Positions 25,024 through 36,472 are shown, counted from the stretch's first letter. The stretch: DNA of 64,000 nt from Diplocarpon mali (GCA_024741835.1 JAENRP010000075.1:62001-126000); one strand, 5' to 3'. Made by a program: numbers and translations. Notes: generated by a model from the letters alone, not told the origin.

Positions 25024-25443
25024 TTGTTGAAGACGCTTGGCCGAAAAGGCGCGCTAGCGTTAAGCGTATTGACCTTGAGAAGTTCACCTCCAAACAATAT
25101 TGTCTCACAGCTCACCTTGAGTATGACTTCTAATGAGAAAAAGTAACAAATCGCCGGCTGGATCTAAACCATAGAAACCTCATTCTGGTTCGTCGAGTTC
25201 ATCCTTGTGCACTCTGCGATCTGTAGATCCTTTATTTGTGGGCAGATTTCATAATATCTCCTTGCTTATGGGTATCCATAAGCCAATTTGTTTCATTCAA
25301 GTACTAGGTGATGAAATCCACTCGTGCTAAGTACTCCGATGTGGTCGCACTATCTGCAGGTGTATGGAACCTCTTCCCCACCTCCAAAACATCCTCTAGT
25401 TTCGAGCCTGATTTCTGTCAATCATCACTTCCACTGCTGACGC
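25024..25443. other. Intergenic between the 2EXR gene and its decayed relative
   Basis: Holds the promoter region of the leftward 2EXR gene and the 3' side of the relic. No coding frame with a motif is visible. Confidence 0.4.
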
Positions 25444-26110
25444 TCATCCTGTGCGTTCTTGAACCGACTTGAACATTCTCACATCGGATCCAGTACCTAT
25501 CACATCTACGATTGCAGCATGCTTCATTCTTGGTTCTCGTCTTACTCTGTCAGCAAGATACACAGTCTCCAAGTGATCAAAATCTTTGAGGCTGAAGTTC
25601 ACCAGTTCTGGCAAGTTACCTAGCTCACAAGTTTCCACTGCTTTCTTGAACCATCATCTAAACGAGAGAATGTATGTCAACTATCGAAGCTTATTGCTTA
25701 CTTTTAAATGAACATGGTGGCCCTTCAGACCAAGACCAATCATACGTCGACTGTCGCTCGGCGCGTAGACCTTGCAGCTGGTGAGGATGCCGTGGTTGAT
25801 ACTCAGATATGTTGATGGTGTTGCTTCAAAAGCTTCGAGGCGCCTTTGCGGTCTTTCCTTGAACACGCTGCATGTTACGTCCGGTTGCAGGTCGAGTATT
25901 CTGAGTCTAACCGCTCTATATTCATGCGTTTTATATATTCAGGTCGGAATGTAGTTAATGAGCCAAAGGCCTCGCGCTCGAGTCCTTGTCTTTCCTGATT
26001 CCTCCGGACCCGTACTGCCACACCACACGACACTCGACCGATATGGCCATTGCCTGGATCAAGAGGCACGTTCCAAGTGGCAACCTCGGAAAGCGAATGA
26101 GCTTACCGAG
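25444..26110 (-). pseudogene. Decayed 2EXR-domain gene
   Basis: Pieces of a 2EXR-type protein appear in order but in different frames. Near 26094-26045 the frame reads FPRLPLGTCLLIQAMAIS, recognisable as the family block F-P-x-L-P-x-E-I-R-x-x-I-W with key Glu/Ile/Arg and Trp replaced. At 25938-25688 another frame reads YRAVRLRILDLQPDVTC and YLSINHGILTSCKVY, the second block, again altered (family: SINRESR). At 25660-25444 a third frame ends ETCELGNLPELVNFSLKDF and LETVYLADRVRREPR, like the family's C-terminal part. A GTAAGC donor at the end of the second piece is in phase with a possible acceptor before the third, so some intron structure persists. Loss of signature residues argues for decay; a divergent working gene is not excluded. 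Confidence 0.5.
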
Positions 26111-28159
26111 GCCCTCGTTACCTGTGAGGAGCACTGAAGCTTGTCATAGAGCCTGGACGGGTCTTGGGTTTCTGTACCTCTCGTACGTGGCACCAGCAGT
26201 GGATGCGCGTAGCTGGAGTGATATTGCAACATCGAGAGTACATAGACCCTCTATGATCTGCGAAGCCGGCTGGGGACTCGGTTGCCAGGTCGATCACGGG
26301 TCCACGCGCCTAGGGAAAGTCGACCATCGATATTAGTCGCAGCCCAAGGGAGACGGTATAGTAGAGGAGGCGAGTTGAGCTGGCGAGGGTATCGCTTTTC
26401 CCAGAGGGCGCTCTGCTATTGGCGGTATCTGATTGGTGGTCTTTTCTCCCCCCCAGTCATCGTAGACACCTCACCGACCGCGTTGAGATCGCGGTCGAGG
26501 CGAAGGGCCTTTGTTTACGAGCTAAATTAAGCGACGTGGGGCTTGGCAGAATTAACAGACCTGGGTAGATCGTCTCCAGCACGAGACTCCCCTGAGTATC
26601 AAAATCGGGCATGTCATTATCGAAATCGAGACGTCTGAGAAGGTGATTGGACACAACACTCCTCCACCCTGCACATCCTTCACAGAGCCTCATCGGCTCG
26701 TATGGTGCGGAAACCTTGGCTTCGACGAAGCAACGGCTAAGCACGAACAGAGCGGCTTCCTCCGGTAGAAATTCCGGGGAGTATTTACACCATGATGGCT
26801 CAAGATATCTCGCTAGGCGCATGAGAGGACCGATAAATGCGGACCGTGAAATCCTCCACTGCCGCTCTCTCTTCACCCTGCGAACCTGAAGTCCCGCGTG
26901 AGCCCTGAGACCCATGCCTTGAAGGCCAACAGGTGTTGGAAAAGCGACCTAGAAAGTCCAAGCGATACGCTGCAAACTGTGCCCTAGATCAGCTGGTCTG
27001 CGTTGCTGCTACTGCTGGGTGAATGGCGACGTAGGAATCGAACTCTCGACAAGACCATGACAATCCTGGAAAGGCAGTTCCTGTACTCGGGTATAGGATC
27101 AGGCATAAGGATATCTGCGACGCCTCAGGCTCATGTCTTCCAGCTAGTTCGGCTCATGTCGAATCAATACAGCTATCAGGTATGACTTGGCCAGGCGAAA
27201 CATCCCCCGACACACAAAGTAAACACCATGCCCGCTGCACCCGGCGCACTGTACCCACCCACCCAACATGAGCCGGACCTCTGACGTGCTCGACAAACAA
27301 CCGAACCAGATCCAAGCTGCTTCTACGCGGGTACGGAGCTACAGACGATTGAGCTCTGCCCGTGGGTTTCTGATGTACACCCACCGCTCACCAAGAAGAG
27401 CCGTATCAACATCCAGCCCGAGAGGCAACCAGAAAGCCGGGACTCTCACTCAAGCGCCCACTCCAACCCACCGACCAAGTCACCGTCCCTACCAACCACC
27501 CCACCCCCGTTCCACCGTCACGGTTCTTGCGTGGGATCTCTGGCCTTTGGCCTTTGGCCTGCTTGGCCGTGGACGTACATTCCTGTTGCAGACGGGGGTG
27601 GAGTACTCTTACTGATGGTGGTATTCCTACTTGTACTATGGGTGTACCTATACGTCTCTCGTATCCTGAAGCATGAGTGCGTATACACATACACACATCA
27701 AAGGCACAACCACAGTCGGCCTATTCATCAGCAGCCCCATCCCCCAACCTCAAACCAGCACCCCTCGAACCGCACGGCTCGCAGTCCCGCATCCACGACA
27801 CCCGCCTGCAAGCCCTTCAGTGCCAGGACTGACGACCTGAATACCGTCTCATCGACTTCTCAGCTCAGCCGATCGGGACAGGTATCTTTACGCGTGCTCA
27901 AACCCACCAAGACGTGGAAAATTGAAACTAGGATGCTTTTCAATGCAATGATGGCGTGGCTTTCAAGACGCTCGTCTCTAGAAACCGTTCGTCGGGTATC
28001 GGGGTGTCTTCGCTGGCTTGAGATCATGTACATAGCTTTTATATGTTCCAGACATAGTCACTCCGCCTTGTGCCCAAAGATCCAAAGTCTCCTCCCAATA
28101 GCGACGTGGCAGATCCGCTCCTTCCAAAGCCATATCGGCAAACAAAGCCCGTTCAGGTC
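26111..28159. other. Gene-poor stretch with one unidentified leftward frame
   Basis: A leftward frame at 26915-26457 (152 codons, ATG 26915) has a protein-like stretch (for example FVEAKVSAPYEPMRLCEGC) but no recognised family and no clear splice partners. A rightward frame spanning 27531-28772 has no ATG at its start and runs antisense to the next gene; I do not support it. Nothing else seen. Confidence 0.3.
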
Positions 28160-28726
28160 TCACTTTTCGCCAGCATTGATATCCACGCCCCCCACCTCAC
28201 CCCCCATCCCGCCATCAGCTTCCATACCATCGCCGCCCTGCACACACAGCACCACGACGCCCAGCAGGAAAACAAGCAGCGTGAACAGCGCCGCCAGCTC
28301 GATCATCAATCTCCGTCGCAGTCGCCTCTCGAGCACATGGTGCTCGTACAGTTCCATCGCCATGCCTTTTTCGGGGGGGAGCAGGTCCTCGTCGACTTCG
28401 TGGATGGCGTCTAGGTGTTGCCGGTGGTCACGCTTGGCGAGGGGGGGGCTAGGGACGGGTACGGAGACGGGCCGCAAGAGGGCGGTCGAGGAGGAGAGGT
28501 TTTTGGTGTCGTGGAAGGAGGTTCCGGTGCAGATTGGAGAGAGCTTGCTTATGTTGGTGTCGGCGTCGTGGGAAGAGGGGGAGAGGGGTGAAGCTAGGGG
28601 TGAGAAGGGGGCGTGGCGCGAGGCTTGCAATGGGGATGAGAAATTGAGGAATGTGAGGCCGAGGCAAGGGCGGGACTCAGCGGGCTCCATGATTCTGGAT
28701 TGGACTTTTGAGGAGCGGAAAGGCAT
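28160..28726 (-). CDS. Small single-pass membrane protein, unidentified
   Basis: Uninterrupted frame of 188 residues from ATG 28726 (a second ATG lies 12 codons in). The first 110 residues are Ser/Pro-rich and probably disordered. Then comes an acidic stretch (HEVDEDLLPPEKG), a basic stretch (HHVLERRLRRRLM) and one strong hydrophobic segment (ELAALFTLLVFLLGVVVLCV) followed by a Gly-rich tail. The basic flank before the helix predicts the N-terminus in the cytosol. The gene reads the same way as the acyltransferase 272 bp upstream. I do not recognise the family, and a longer frame on the other strand overlaps, but it lacks an ATG start and protein-like order. Confidence 0.5.
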   Translation of the reverse strand: MPFRSSKVQSRIMEPAESRPCLGLTFLNFSSPLQASRHAPFSPLASPLSPSSHDADTNISKLSPICTGTSFHDTKNLSSSTALLRPVSVPVPSPPLAKRDHRQHLDAIHEVDEDLLPPEKGMAMELYEHHVLERRLRRRLMIELAALFTLLVFLLGVVVLCVQGGDGMEADGGMGGEVGGVDINAGEK

Positions 28727-28998
28727 TGAGAGAGAAGCACGAGACGGGTGGATAGGATGGTGTGTGGTGTGAGTGTTGGACTCGAGAGTGGTGACGGTGG
28801 AATAGAGCTCCCCATGTCTCCTTTGTCAAGGGATGGGGGCGGTTGCGTTCGGAGCGGAATAGTGTTTTGTTGTTGCAGGAACAAAGAAGGGGACGGGCGA
28901 GAGGCCCAATAGCGTGCGGCAAGTTTCTCCCGCGCCGTCACCAAAACTCCGCGTCGACAGGCTGACTCTCGAGGCTGGGAGGTGGGGCTTCTCGATTG

Positions 28999-30068
28999 TC
29001 AAGCCGCCCGGGCCCATTCATCCCTCTTCTCTTCGAGATATTCGCCCTTCTCAACCCACCTCGTCTCCAGCCACTTGGCCAAATCCGCCTCGCTGTCTGG
29101 CAGATCTTCGAGCGGAAACCTCCTGAGGTGCACGTGGAACTTGTAGCCCCTCTTCCCGCTCAAGCCCGCACAACTCAGAGATTCCCATATCGTCGGCGCC
29201 TCCAGGAATCTGTGGTTGTGCTCGTATGCAATCGTCATGTCGTATACGGCTTTTACGTGCTTCGCTTTCCGCAGGTGCTGCACGGTCGTCACAAAGCCTT
29301 TGGTGCGCGGGTACAACAGGTGTTTTGGGATCGGTCTCTTGTTCGCTCTGCACCATTCTCTCGCGGCTTCGGCTTTCTTGGGCGTGTATCTCGTCGCTTC
29401 GCTGAAGCTGATGAGCCCTAGCCGCAGTTAGAATCTATCCTTCTGAGCAAAGGGGGGATTGTATGCTAGCACTCACATGTCGGCCACTTCCTCACCGTGA
29501 TGCCGGCAAAGACGCGGTCCAGCTCTCTCTTGTCCTTCGTCCACTGGCGACTCACCATCGGCATGCCCATCGCCCATATCCCCCATCCCAGCAGCGGCAC
29601 CTTGCGCAGCTCAATCTTCGCAAACCAGCGACAGCGGCCTAGCATGCCTGCGCGTATGGCCAGCGCTTGTATCATGTAGAAATCCGTCCAGCTGACGTGA
29701 TTCGACACCACGATCGCCGATTCGCCCTGGGGGACCACGTCCCCGGACATGGTAATCACGCCGCCATTGAATACCTCGAAGATGCACTGGATCCAATTCC
29801 AGTTGGTGTATGCGACGAGGGAGGAGATGTTGTAGACGGTGTCGGGGAAGTAGTAGCTGAGCGGGAGCAGGAGAGAGCAGATCAAGTCCATGAGCACGAG
29901 GTGTAGTGCCCAGGGGATGATGATCAGCATCCCCCGCAGGACGGTCAAGGGATTCCCGCTCGACATTGGGTTTGCAGGATAAGAGAGTTGTGATTGCAGT
30001 GGGGAAAAGGAACGTGTTTTGGGGGTTGGGGGGGGGAGAGCCAGCAAGCAGGCCATCCAGTCAGCCAT
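28999..30068 (-). CDS. Lysophospholipid (1-acylglycerol-3-phosphate) acyltransferase family protein
   Basis: Membrane acyltransferase of the PlsC/LPLAT family, likely acylating a lysophospholipid at the ER. Exons 30068-29477 and 29417-28999; the 59-bp intron has donor GTGAGT and acceptor GGCTAG, and the splice rebuilds RKWPTWLISFSEATRYTP. Length is 336 residues from ATG 30068 or 302 from ATG 29966 (MSSGNPLTVLRG), which I favour as the start because conserved-looking sequence begins there. The catalytic motif NHVSWTD (HX4D) follows a hydrophobic N-terminal segment (GMLIIIPWALHLVLMDLICS). The substrate-binding motif, commonly FPEGTR, is FSEATR here. The C-terminal half (LLYPRTKGFVTTVQHLRK, KFHVHLRRFPLEDLP) matches fungal members as I know them. 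Exact substrate not deducible. Confidence 0.9.
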
Positions 30069-30733
30069 CGAGAGAGAAATCTGGAGTAGCGGTCACGACA
30101 AAATAGGACTGACTTACTGTGGGGACCGATGCCTGTGCTGAGCTGGACTGTGCTGGACTGGACTGGACTGGACAACTGTAGGTATATTTGTACGAGAGCT
30201 TTTCCGTACTTCGCGGTCCCACGATGGTCGGATAGGGTCTATGGGGTCTTTGGTACGGATCTAGGGGGTGCAGCGGCGCGCATGTGCAAAGGGGGATAAG
30301 AAGCCTCTCATGCGTACAGTGGTATCACCAGGAAGTCCATGATGATGGAAAGGCGCCGGGGGCGGCTCTTCTTGAAGGGTGGGCCGGGCAGACCAGGAAA
30401 CAGTTGATTCTCTCTCTTCCCCCGCTTTCCAGCGCTTCCTGGGTATGGCCGATGAGGTCGAGGTCGACTTCGCGGCGGCAATGAACCGGAGGGGGGGGGG
30501 CATCTCCCATCTTTGTCCCGCAGACCTGACGGACTTTCGAGACCGCAGTGCCGTGCAGTGCACTACACGACACGACACGGCACGACAGCACTCATTAGCA
30601 CTCTTGAGCACTGTCCATGCGGTCCAAAGGTCGCGGAGTGTTGGATGCCCATGGTTGTGGCGGCGCCTCTCGCCCTCAGTCTCGGCTGAGGCTATGCGGC
30701 GGCTATGTACAAGTCACCAGCGGGAGGTAAGAG

Positions 30734-30958
30734 AGGCAGCAGGGCAGCAAAGCAATAAGGCAGCAAGGCAGCAAGGCAACCAGGCAGCCAGGCAGCAAAG
30801 CATCAAGGCATCAAAGCAACAAGGCAGCAAGGCAACCAGGCAACAGGCAGCAAAGCAGCAAGGTAACAAGGCATCAAGGCAACAAGGCAACAAGGCAGCA
30901 AGGCAACAAGGCAACAAGGCAGCAAAGCATCAAGGCAGCCAGGCAGCAAAGCAGCCAG
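30734..30958. repeat. Minisatellite with 8-bp unit
   Basis: About 225 bp of imperfect tandem copies of AAGGCAGC with variants AAGGCAAC, AAAGCATC and CAGGCAGC. Because 8 is not a multiple of 3, the reading frame cycles through all three registers, giving low-complexity Gln/Ala/Lys-rich frames on plus and Cys/Leu-rich frames on minus; neither looks like a gene. Confidence 0.92.
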
Positions 30959-31434
30959 GTCCCTCGGCATTCCATGCAACACGAGGGAAACATCGCCATC
31001 ATGATCCTCACTGCCATCAGCGCCGCCACCGTCAGCGCGACATATCCCTACCTTCTTCCCGACTGAGCCTAAGCCCCAGGAGCTACATATCAAGGCATCC
31101 ATCCATCGCCTTCAAATATGCCCCTATCGGCTCCCAGCCCTCTCGGCCGCCTCCCATCATCTCAGAGAGGGAAAGGTGCTGGAGGTAGTCGCCTCCCGCG
31201 CACCAAGACCCGGACACCGCAGCTCGGGGAACACGACCCGAACACAAACCCACGGGGCCAAAAAGAAGGGGATCCAAAGCCTCGTCTCCTGCCCACCGAG
31301 ACAGAGCTTCACTTCCTGAAACCCCCCAACTCCCTTCTGGTCGTCGTCCTCGCCGTGACCTCGAATTCAACCCCCCTCACTCGGGCGGACTGCTGATTCC
31401 ATTTCACCGCCGCCTCGTCGCCCGGAAGCTGTCA

Positions 31435-31484
31435 GTTCGGTTCGGCTCGGTTCGGTTCGGCTCAGCTCGGCTCAGCTCGGCTCG
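31435..31484. repeat. TTCGG/CTCGG pentamer repeat
   Basis: About ten copies of five-base units TTCGG, CTCGG and CTCAG in tandem, 590 bp before the bZIP start codon. Confidence 0.85.
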
Positions 31485-32070
31485 ATCTCCGTCTCTTAAC
31501 GCTCCACGTGCATCGCCCTAGGAATCACAATACGCTCAAGCTGCTTCCCGCCCGTGGTGGCTTCATGGCAACAACGACCCAACTACCTCTGTATGATACT
31601 CCAACTGCAGTCAACCCGCTCCACCAGCCGCCAGCTAGTCACCATCACTGACCGAAACTCGTTCCCAGCCATAGCCTCCGTGCACTGCTCGGTCCCTTCT
31701 CAGGACCGCCATCGTGAATCCTCATTGGGTCTTCTGGTCTTGCATCATCTCATCGTGACGACCTGTTGGTGAAGGCTGTGCCCGCTCGGCAATTCCAGAT
31801 ACCCTCGTCAACCCTTCCCCCACCCCCCTCGCAGCGAAGACGCGCAAAGATATTCGCATCGCCCACGGGCAAGCAAGTTTAGTCCGTCCAGAACAGCCGT
31901 GGGACGGCTCCCGCTCACATCTCTGCGTAAGCCATATCCTGCAACCTCATGCTGTCGAGTTGCACCTCACCGTTTGACCAGACTTCAAGCGCAGGGACCA
32001 GGCTCACTCGGACCAAGCAGACGCGGTCCAGTACTGTGAGGGCAACGCCTCTTCTCGGAGCTTTGCCGCC

Positions 32071-33378
32071 ATGTCGGCCCTGTCTCCACCCGATCCGTAT
32101 GGCGATAAATCTGGTGGCAGCGGATATGGCAGCGGTCAATCGGACAGTGGCAAGAGTCCACTGTCCATAAGCTTGGGATTCCTGAAGAATCTGACTGAGA
32201 AAAAGAGTGCTCGGGGTTAGTTGATGAGCGGCAGCGCAGGCCCTGAGACGGCACCGAGGCTGATCATGGTACAGCGGATGGCCAGCAACCCAAGAGAAGA
32301 GGCCCCAAGCCGGACAGCAAGCCCGCCTTGACGAGGAGGCAAGAATTGAATAGGCAGGCACAACGGTGAGCAGCGTGACATCGAACTTCACCGGCCCCGT
32401 CTGACAGCAGGTAGGACCCATCGGGAGCGAAAGGAGCTGTACATCAAAGCTCTCGAACAGGAGGTGTTGCGGCTCAAGGAGAATTTCAGCAGTGTCTCAC
32501 AGGACAAAGAGACACTGGCCGAGGAGAACCGTCAACTCAGGCAACTTCTGGCCCAGCACGGTATACCCTGGACGGGCACGGGCGGCGTCGACGAACTGGC
32601 TCGAAACTCCAGTTTTGGCTACACCTCCAGCGGAAGCATATCAGGAAGCTACGCTCCCGGCTCTCAATCCTACAGCCCTCTGCCCACAAACTCGAATTTC
32701 GCCCTCCAGAACCTGTCGTCGCCCCACGGGATGAGGGATCGCAGCACGGCTCAGCAGCAGGGCCCGAGGAATATAGACTATGACCAGGAAGGCATTGACT
32801 TCGTGTTAACGTACGCAGATCCCTCGAAATCGTACCTGTCGCCTCCCTCGCAGTAGCTAACGACACCTGTCCGACGCTTAGGCTCGAGAGACCGTGTATG
32901 GACCACATTCAGTTTCTTGTCGAGAGGGCGGATGATCCTGAGGGTGGCCCTACGGGCCATGCCTTGATGGCGTCATGTCCGCCAGAGCCGTATCCCGAAG
33001 AGAATCCCAAAATCCCGTTTGGTCACGGCCCGGCGCAGCTGGGCGGGAATGCCCAGAAGACGTGGGACTTGTCGAAACCCGATCTGGCGAATCTGTTTGA
33101 TCTGAGTAAACGCCTGAACCTCGATGGCGAGATTACGCCCGTGATGGCATGGGGTATGGTAATTGGTCATCCTAGGTGGAAGGAGTTCACCGCCGAAGAC
33201 TTCGGTACAATCTGTTCGGAGCTGGGAGGAAAGGTTAGATGCTATGGGTATGTCACAACATCCTTCTCCAGCTTCTCCAGCCCGCACTAACGGCGCCAGA
33301 TTCGGAGCTGTCTTGGAAGAGTTCGAGGTGCGGGACGCGCTGGAGAGCACACTCTACACCAAGCCCGATATGAAATGA
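32071..33378 (+). CDS. bZIP transcription factor
   Basis: Nuclear DNA-binding regulator. Five exons: 32071-32215, 32275-32365, 32415-32810, 32882-33247, 33300-33378; introns of 49-71 bp, all phases agree, 358 residues. The basic region RRQELNRQAQRTHRERK has the diagnostic N-x7-R spacing and is rebuilt across the exon 2/3 junction; a leucine-type heptad region follows (ALEQEVLRLKENFSSV, AEENRQLRQLLAQHG). Just before it is the conserved fungal segment KRRGPKPDSKPALTRR. The C-terminal 120 residues (FDLSKRLNLDGEITPVMAWG) form a further conserved-looking block. Start is the first ATG. The target genes cannot be inferred from sequence; fungal bZIPs of this type resemble AP-1-like factors but I would not assign one by name. 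Confidence 0.92.
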
Positions 33379-33888
33379 CATTTTGGGAAATGCTTTTCAT
33401 GCATTACCCCCGGCTACGATTGGGAGGAGCTGAGGGAGGCTGCTGGTCCCTTGGCGCCATCTGTTGCCTCGGACTTGAGAAACCTGTATCTTTACCGTGA
33501 GCGCTTGTACTTGTGAAATGTCATACTTTACAACAAGAGTACGGAATTGATACCCTCGAGTGGCCATGAAGCAGCTGGCCATCATGACTTGAGTCCATGG
33601 GGCAGAATTCATGAACTGTAGTTAAATTGACTCGAGACCAATGAAATTTATATCGTCCATGTTAGAGCATCTTTTTTCCCCTCAAGCTGGAAGCTTTCGG
33701 AGAGTGGCTCGCTTGAACTGTCCCTCGAGAGCCAGTAGTTGATGATAGTTTGGTCACGTGGGAGTTGACCGGACTACTCCAAGCGACGGGGGGTCAAGCC
33801 CCCACTACGGTTCCCACTCGAAATATTAACAAAATCGACGACGACAACCGCAACCCCACATTTCCCACCCCCAGAAATCGTCGCAACC
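33379..33888. other. Intergenic between bZIP and eIF3d genes
   Basis: 510 bp holding the bZIP 3' end and the eIF3d promoter; both genes read rightward. A GT-rich stretch precedes a CA-rich 5' leader just before ATG 33889. No gene seen. Confidence 0.45.
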
Positions 33889-35769
33889 ATGGCGCCCATC
33901 TCACTGACAGATATAATTGCCGCCCTCCCATCAGAGGACTCTTGGGGTCCTCCCACGTCTACAGACACCACATTAAATGGCGTTCCGTATGCCCCATACT
34001 CAAAAGGCGACAAGCTGGGTCGGATGGCAGACTGGACCGCCGAGGGCAAGGATGGCCGCGATGGCAGAGGGGGGAGACAACAATACAACCGCAACTATAG
34101 AGGTCTGATCTCTTGCCTTGATATTCCGCCACATATCCGCCATATACAACCACTAGATGACGTGAGAATGGGCATGTGCTAATCGTCGCAACAGATCAGC
34201 AAGTCTATGGCGCCGGCACATCTTCCTTATTTTCAGTCCAGCTCGCCGAAGACGAATCGTCCTTCTCCGTTGTCAGCAACACCCGCGATTCGACGAAGAC
34301 CAGATTTGGACGCGGTGGAACTTTCGCAAGAGGGCGGGGTCAGCGTGGGGGGCGCGGCGACACCAGAGGCGGACGAGGACAATTCCAGAGAGTTGGCGGA
34401 CGAGGGGGTCAGCAAGGAGGCTACAGCAACAACTACGATCAGCGAGGAGGCCGGGGAGGAGCTCGTGGCGGACGGAGGTTTGGCTGGAAGGATTACGACA
34501 AGCCACAGCGTAACCGCGATGCGTCGGTTAACATCAAGCCTGACTGGAAGATGCTGGAGGAGATTGATTTTAACCGCCTGGCCAAGCTGAACCTGGATAC
34601 CGACGAGGGAGAAGATGTCAGAAGCTACGGGTTCGTTTACTACTACGACCGCTCGTTCGACAAGCAGCCTGTGAAGTCTGCCGAGCGCAAGCTGAACGTT
34701 GTGGACCGCGCCGCCTACAATGTCACCACCTCCTCAGATCCCATTATCCAGGAACTCGCCGAGAACGACGAGGCCACTATCTTCGCCACAGATAGCATTC
34801 TATCCATGCTAATGTGCTCTCCTCGATCGGTCTACCCTTGGGATATCGTGATTATTCGACAAGGCAACAAGGTTTTCCTCGACAAGCGAGACAATGCCAC
34901 CTTGGATATGGTCACCGTCAATGAGAATGCTGCTGATGCACCCATGGATGCGTCCGAGGGAAGCAAAGATGCTGTCAACCAACCGAGCGCCTTGGCCGAC
35001 GAGGCCACATATATCAACCACAACTTCGCTAACCAGGTCATGCTCGAGAATGACAACCAGAAGGTGGTGATGGACGAGAAGAACCCCTTCTACGACCCCG
35101 AGCAGGAGTCCGAACCTGCGGCTAGCAAGGCGTACAAGTACCGCAAGTTCGACTTGTCTCTCAACGACGAGGACCCCGTGCACTTGATCGTCCGCACGGA
35201 GATCGATGCTGTTCAGAAGAATGCCATCAGCGGCGAAGACCAATTCCTCACAGTCAAGGCTCTGAACGAGTTCGACCACAAGGCGCAAGGAAGTGGTGGA
35301 GCTCTGGACTGGAGAACGAAGTTGGCCGGTCAACGGGGTGCAGTAGTCGCCACAGAAATGAAGAACAACAGCTGCAAGCTCGCCCGATGGACCGTCCAGA
35401 GTATCATGGCCAGGGCGGACGTCATGAAGCTCGGGTGAGCCCCTTTCCTCGCTCTAGTCCCCGGAGAATACTGACCTCCGCAGATTCGTCTCTCGGGCCA
35501 ACCCCAAGACCAACGACAAGCACGTCATCCTCGGCGTTGTCGGCTGGAAGCCCCGCGACTTTGCCCAGCAGATGAACCTGAGTCTCTCCAACGGCTGGGG
35601 TATCGTGCGCACGATTGCCGACATGTGTCTGCAGCGCGAGGAGGGCAAGTACGTCCTAGTCAAGGACCCTAACAAGCAGATCCTGCGCCTGTACGAGGTC
35701 CCCGCCGACAGCTTCGAGGATGATGGCGAGGGCGAGATTATCGAAGAGGCCGACGAGAATGAGGAGTAG
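33889..35769 (+). CDS. eif3d: Translation initiation factor 3 subunit D
   Basis: Subunit of the eIF3 complex that recruits mRNA to the 40S ribosome; in animals eIF3d also binds the mRNA cap on selected transcripts. Exons 33889-34102, 34195-35434 and 35484-35769, with introns of 92 and 49 bp in agreeing phases; 579 residues, close to the family length (about 550-580). Seen: N-terminal [20 protein letters not shown], an RGG-rich RNA-binding stretch ([19 protein letters not shown]) at about residues 105-165, [18 protein letters not shown], and the highly conserved core [31 protein letters not shown] and [19 protein letters not shown]. The C-terminus is acidic. Start is the first ATG. Intron 1 has a clear GCTAAT branch site. 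Confident. Confidence 0.96.
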
Positions 35770-36131
35770 GTGGTATGGTGGGAGCAAAAATGCAAGGAAT
35801 TCGCATCAGCTTGAAGGGATCTCCCGGATTTCGAACTGGAGGATCTGGGTCATGTGATTGTGATGCTTAGATACTTGCTAATCGAAGTCTCTTCCCTTGG
35901 CTCGCCCACTCCCCTCTGTATCGCGGTTGCTTTGGGTTTGTATGTGCGTACTTGCAAGCCCGACATTGACTACCAAAGGAGCCCGTGCCACGAGCCCGGA
36001 GACGTGGGGGGTGGAGGGGGAAGTGCGGCGGGAGAGGGGAGTTGGGAGTTGGGGTCTTGCGTCTCGGGGAGGGTGCACAGTGGCGGGCACCGGAGACGAC
36101 GAGTCCGAGGCGAAGCCGAGGTGAGGGGGGG

Positions 36132-36162
36132 NNNNNNNNNNNNNNNNNNNNNNNNNNNNNNN
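36132..36162. other. Assembly gap (31 N)
   Basis: 31 undetermined bases, preceded by a run of Gs. True length of the missing sequence is unknown. Confidence 0.99.
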
Positions 36163-36421
36163 TATTCTCTAGATGTGAGCGTCACCTCGGGCCAGGTCCT
36201 GGAACACCTTGGCTTGCCTCTTTTGCCTCCCTAGCCAGGGAATCGTGGAACCGAGGCTCTCCGCGAGGTCCTACATGCCTTGCTCGCATCGACATCCATC
36301 TCACCCAGCGAGAGCCCCCTTTTCTCCCTCCCCTTGCCCTGCCCTATCCGCCTCTCTTTTGGTGCGATGTTGGCCACCAGCACACTCACACCCACCTAGC
36401 GACCTCGTCAACGCACGCTTT

Positions 36422-36472
36422 AAGACGTATCAAGACGCATCAAGACGCATCAAGACGCATCAAGACGCATCA
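36422..36472. repeat. AAGACGCATC decamer tandem repeat
   Basis: Five tandem copies of a 10-bp unit; the first reads AAGACGTATC, the next four AAGACGCATC. A related AAGACGTATCAAG occurs at 56294-56306. Confidence 0.93.

Larger units (their letters stand above)
30069..32070. other. Intergenic with minisatellite; promoters of acyltransferase and bZIP genes
   Basis: Lies between a leftward and a rightward gene, so it holds both promoters. Open frames here are produced by the 8-bp repeat and are not supported as genes. No other coding signal. Confidence 0.45.

Noticed and set aside
27019..27100. tRNA-like 3' half on the minus strand (GAGTTCGATTCC)
   Set aside because: The T-stem does not pair, and no D-arm or anticodon arm can be folded upstream; likely chance resemblance.
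27531..28772. 413-codon rightward open frame with a hydrophobic stretch
   Set aside because: No ATG at its start, runs antisense to a better-formed small membrane protein, and its composition is Ser/Arg-rich shadow-like.
30379..31188. 269-codon rightward frame
   Set aside because: Its length comes from the 8-bp minisatellite, which is open in several frames; no domain.
34809..35333. 174-codon leftward frame over eIF3d
   Set aside because: Antisense of a highly conserved gene; no independent evidence.
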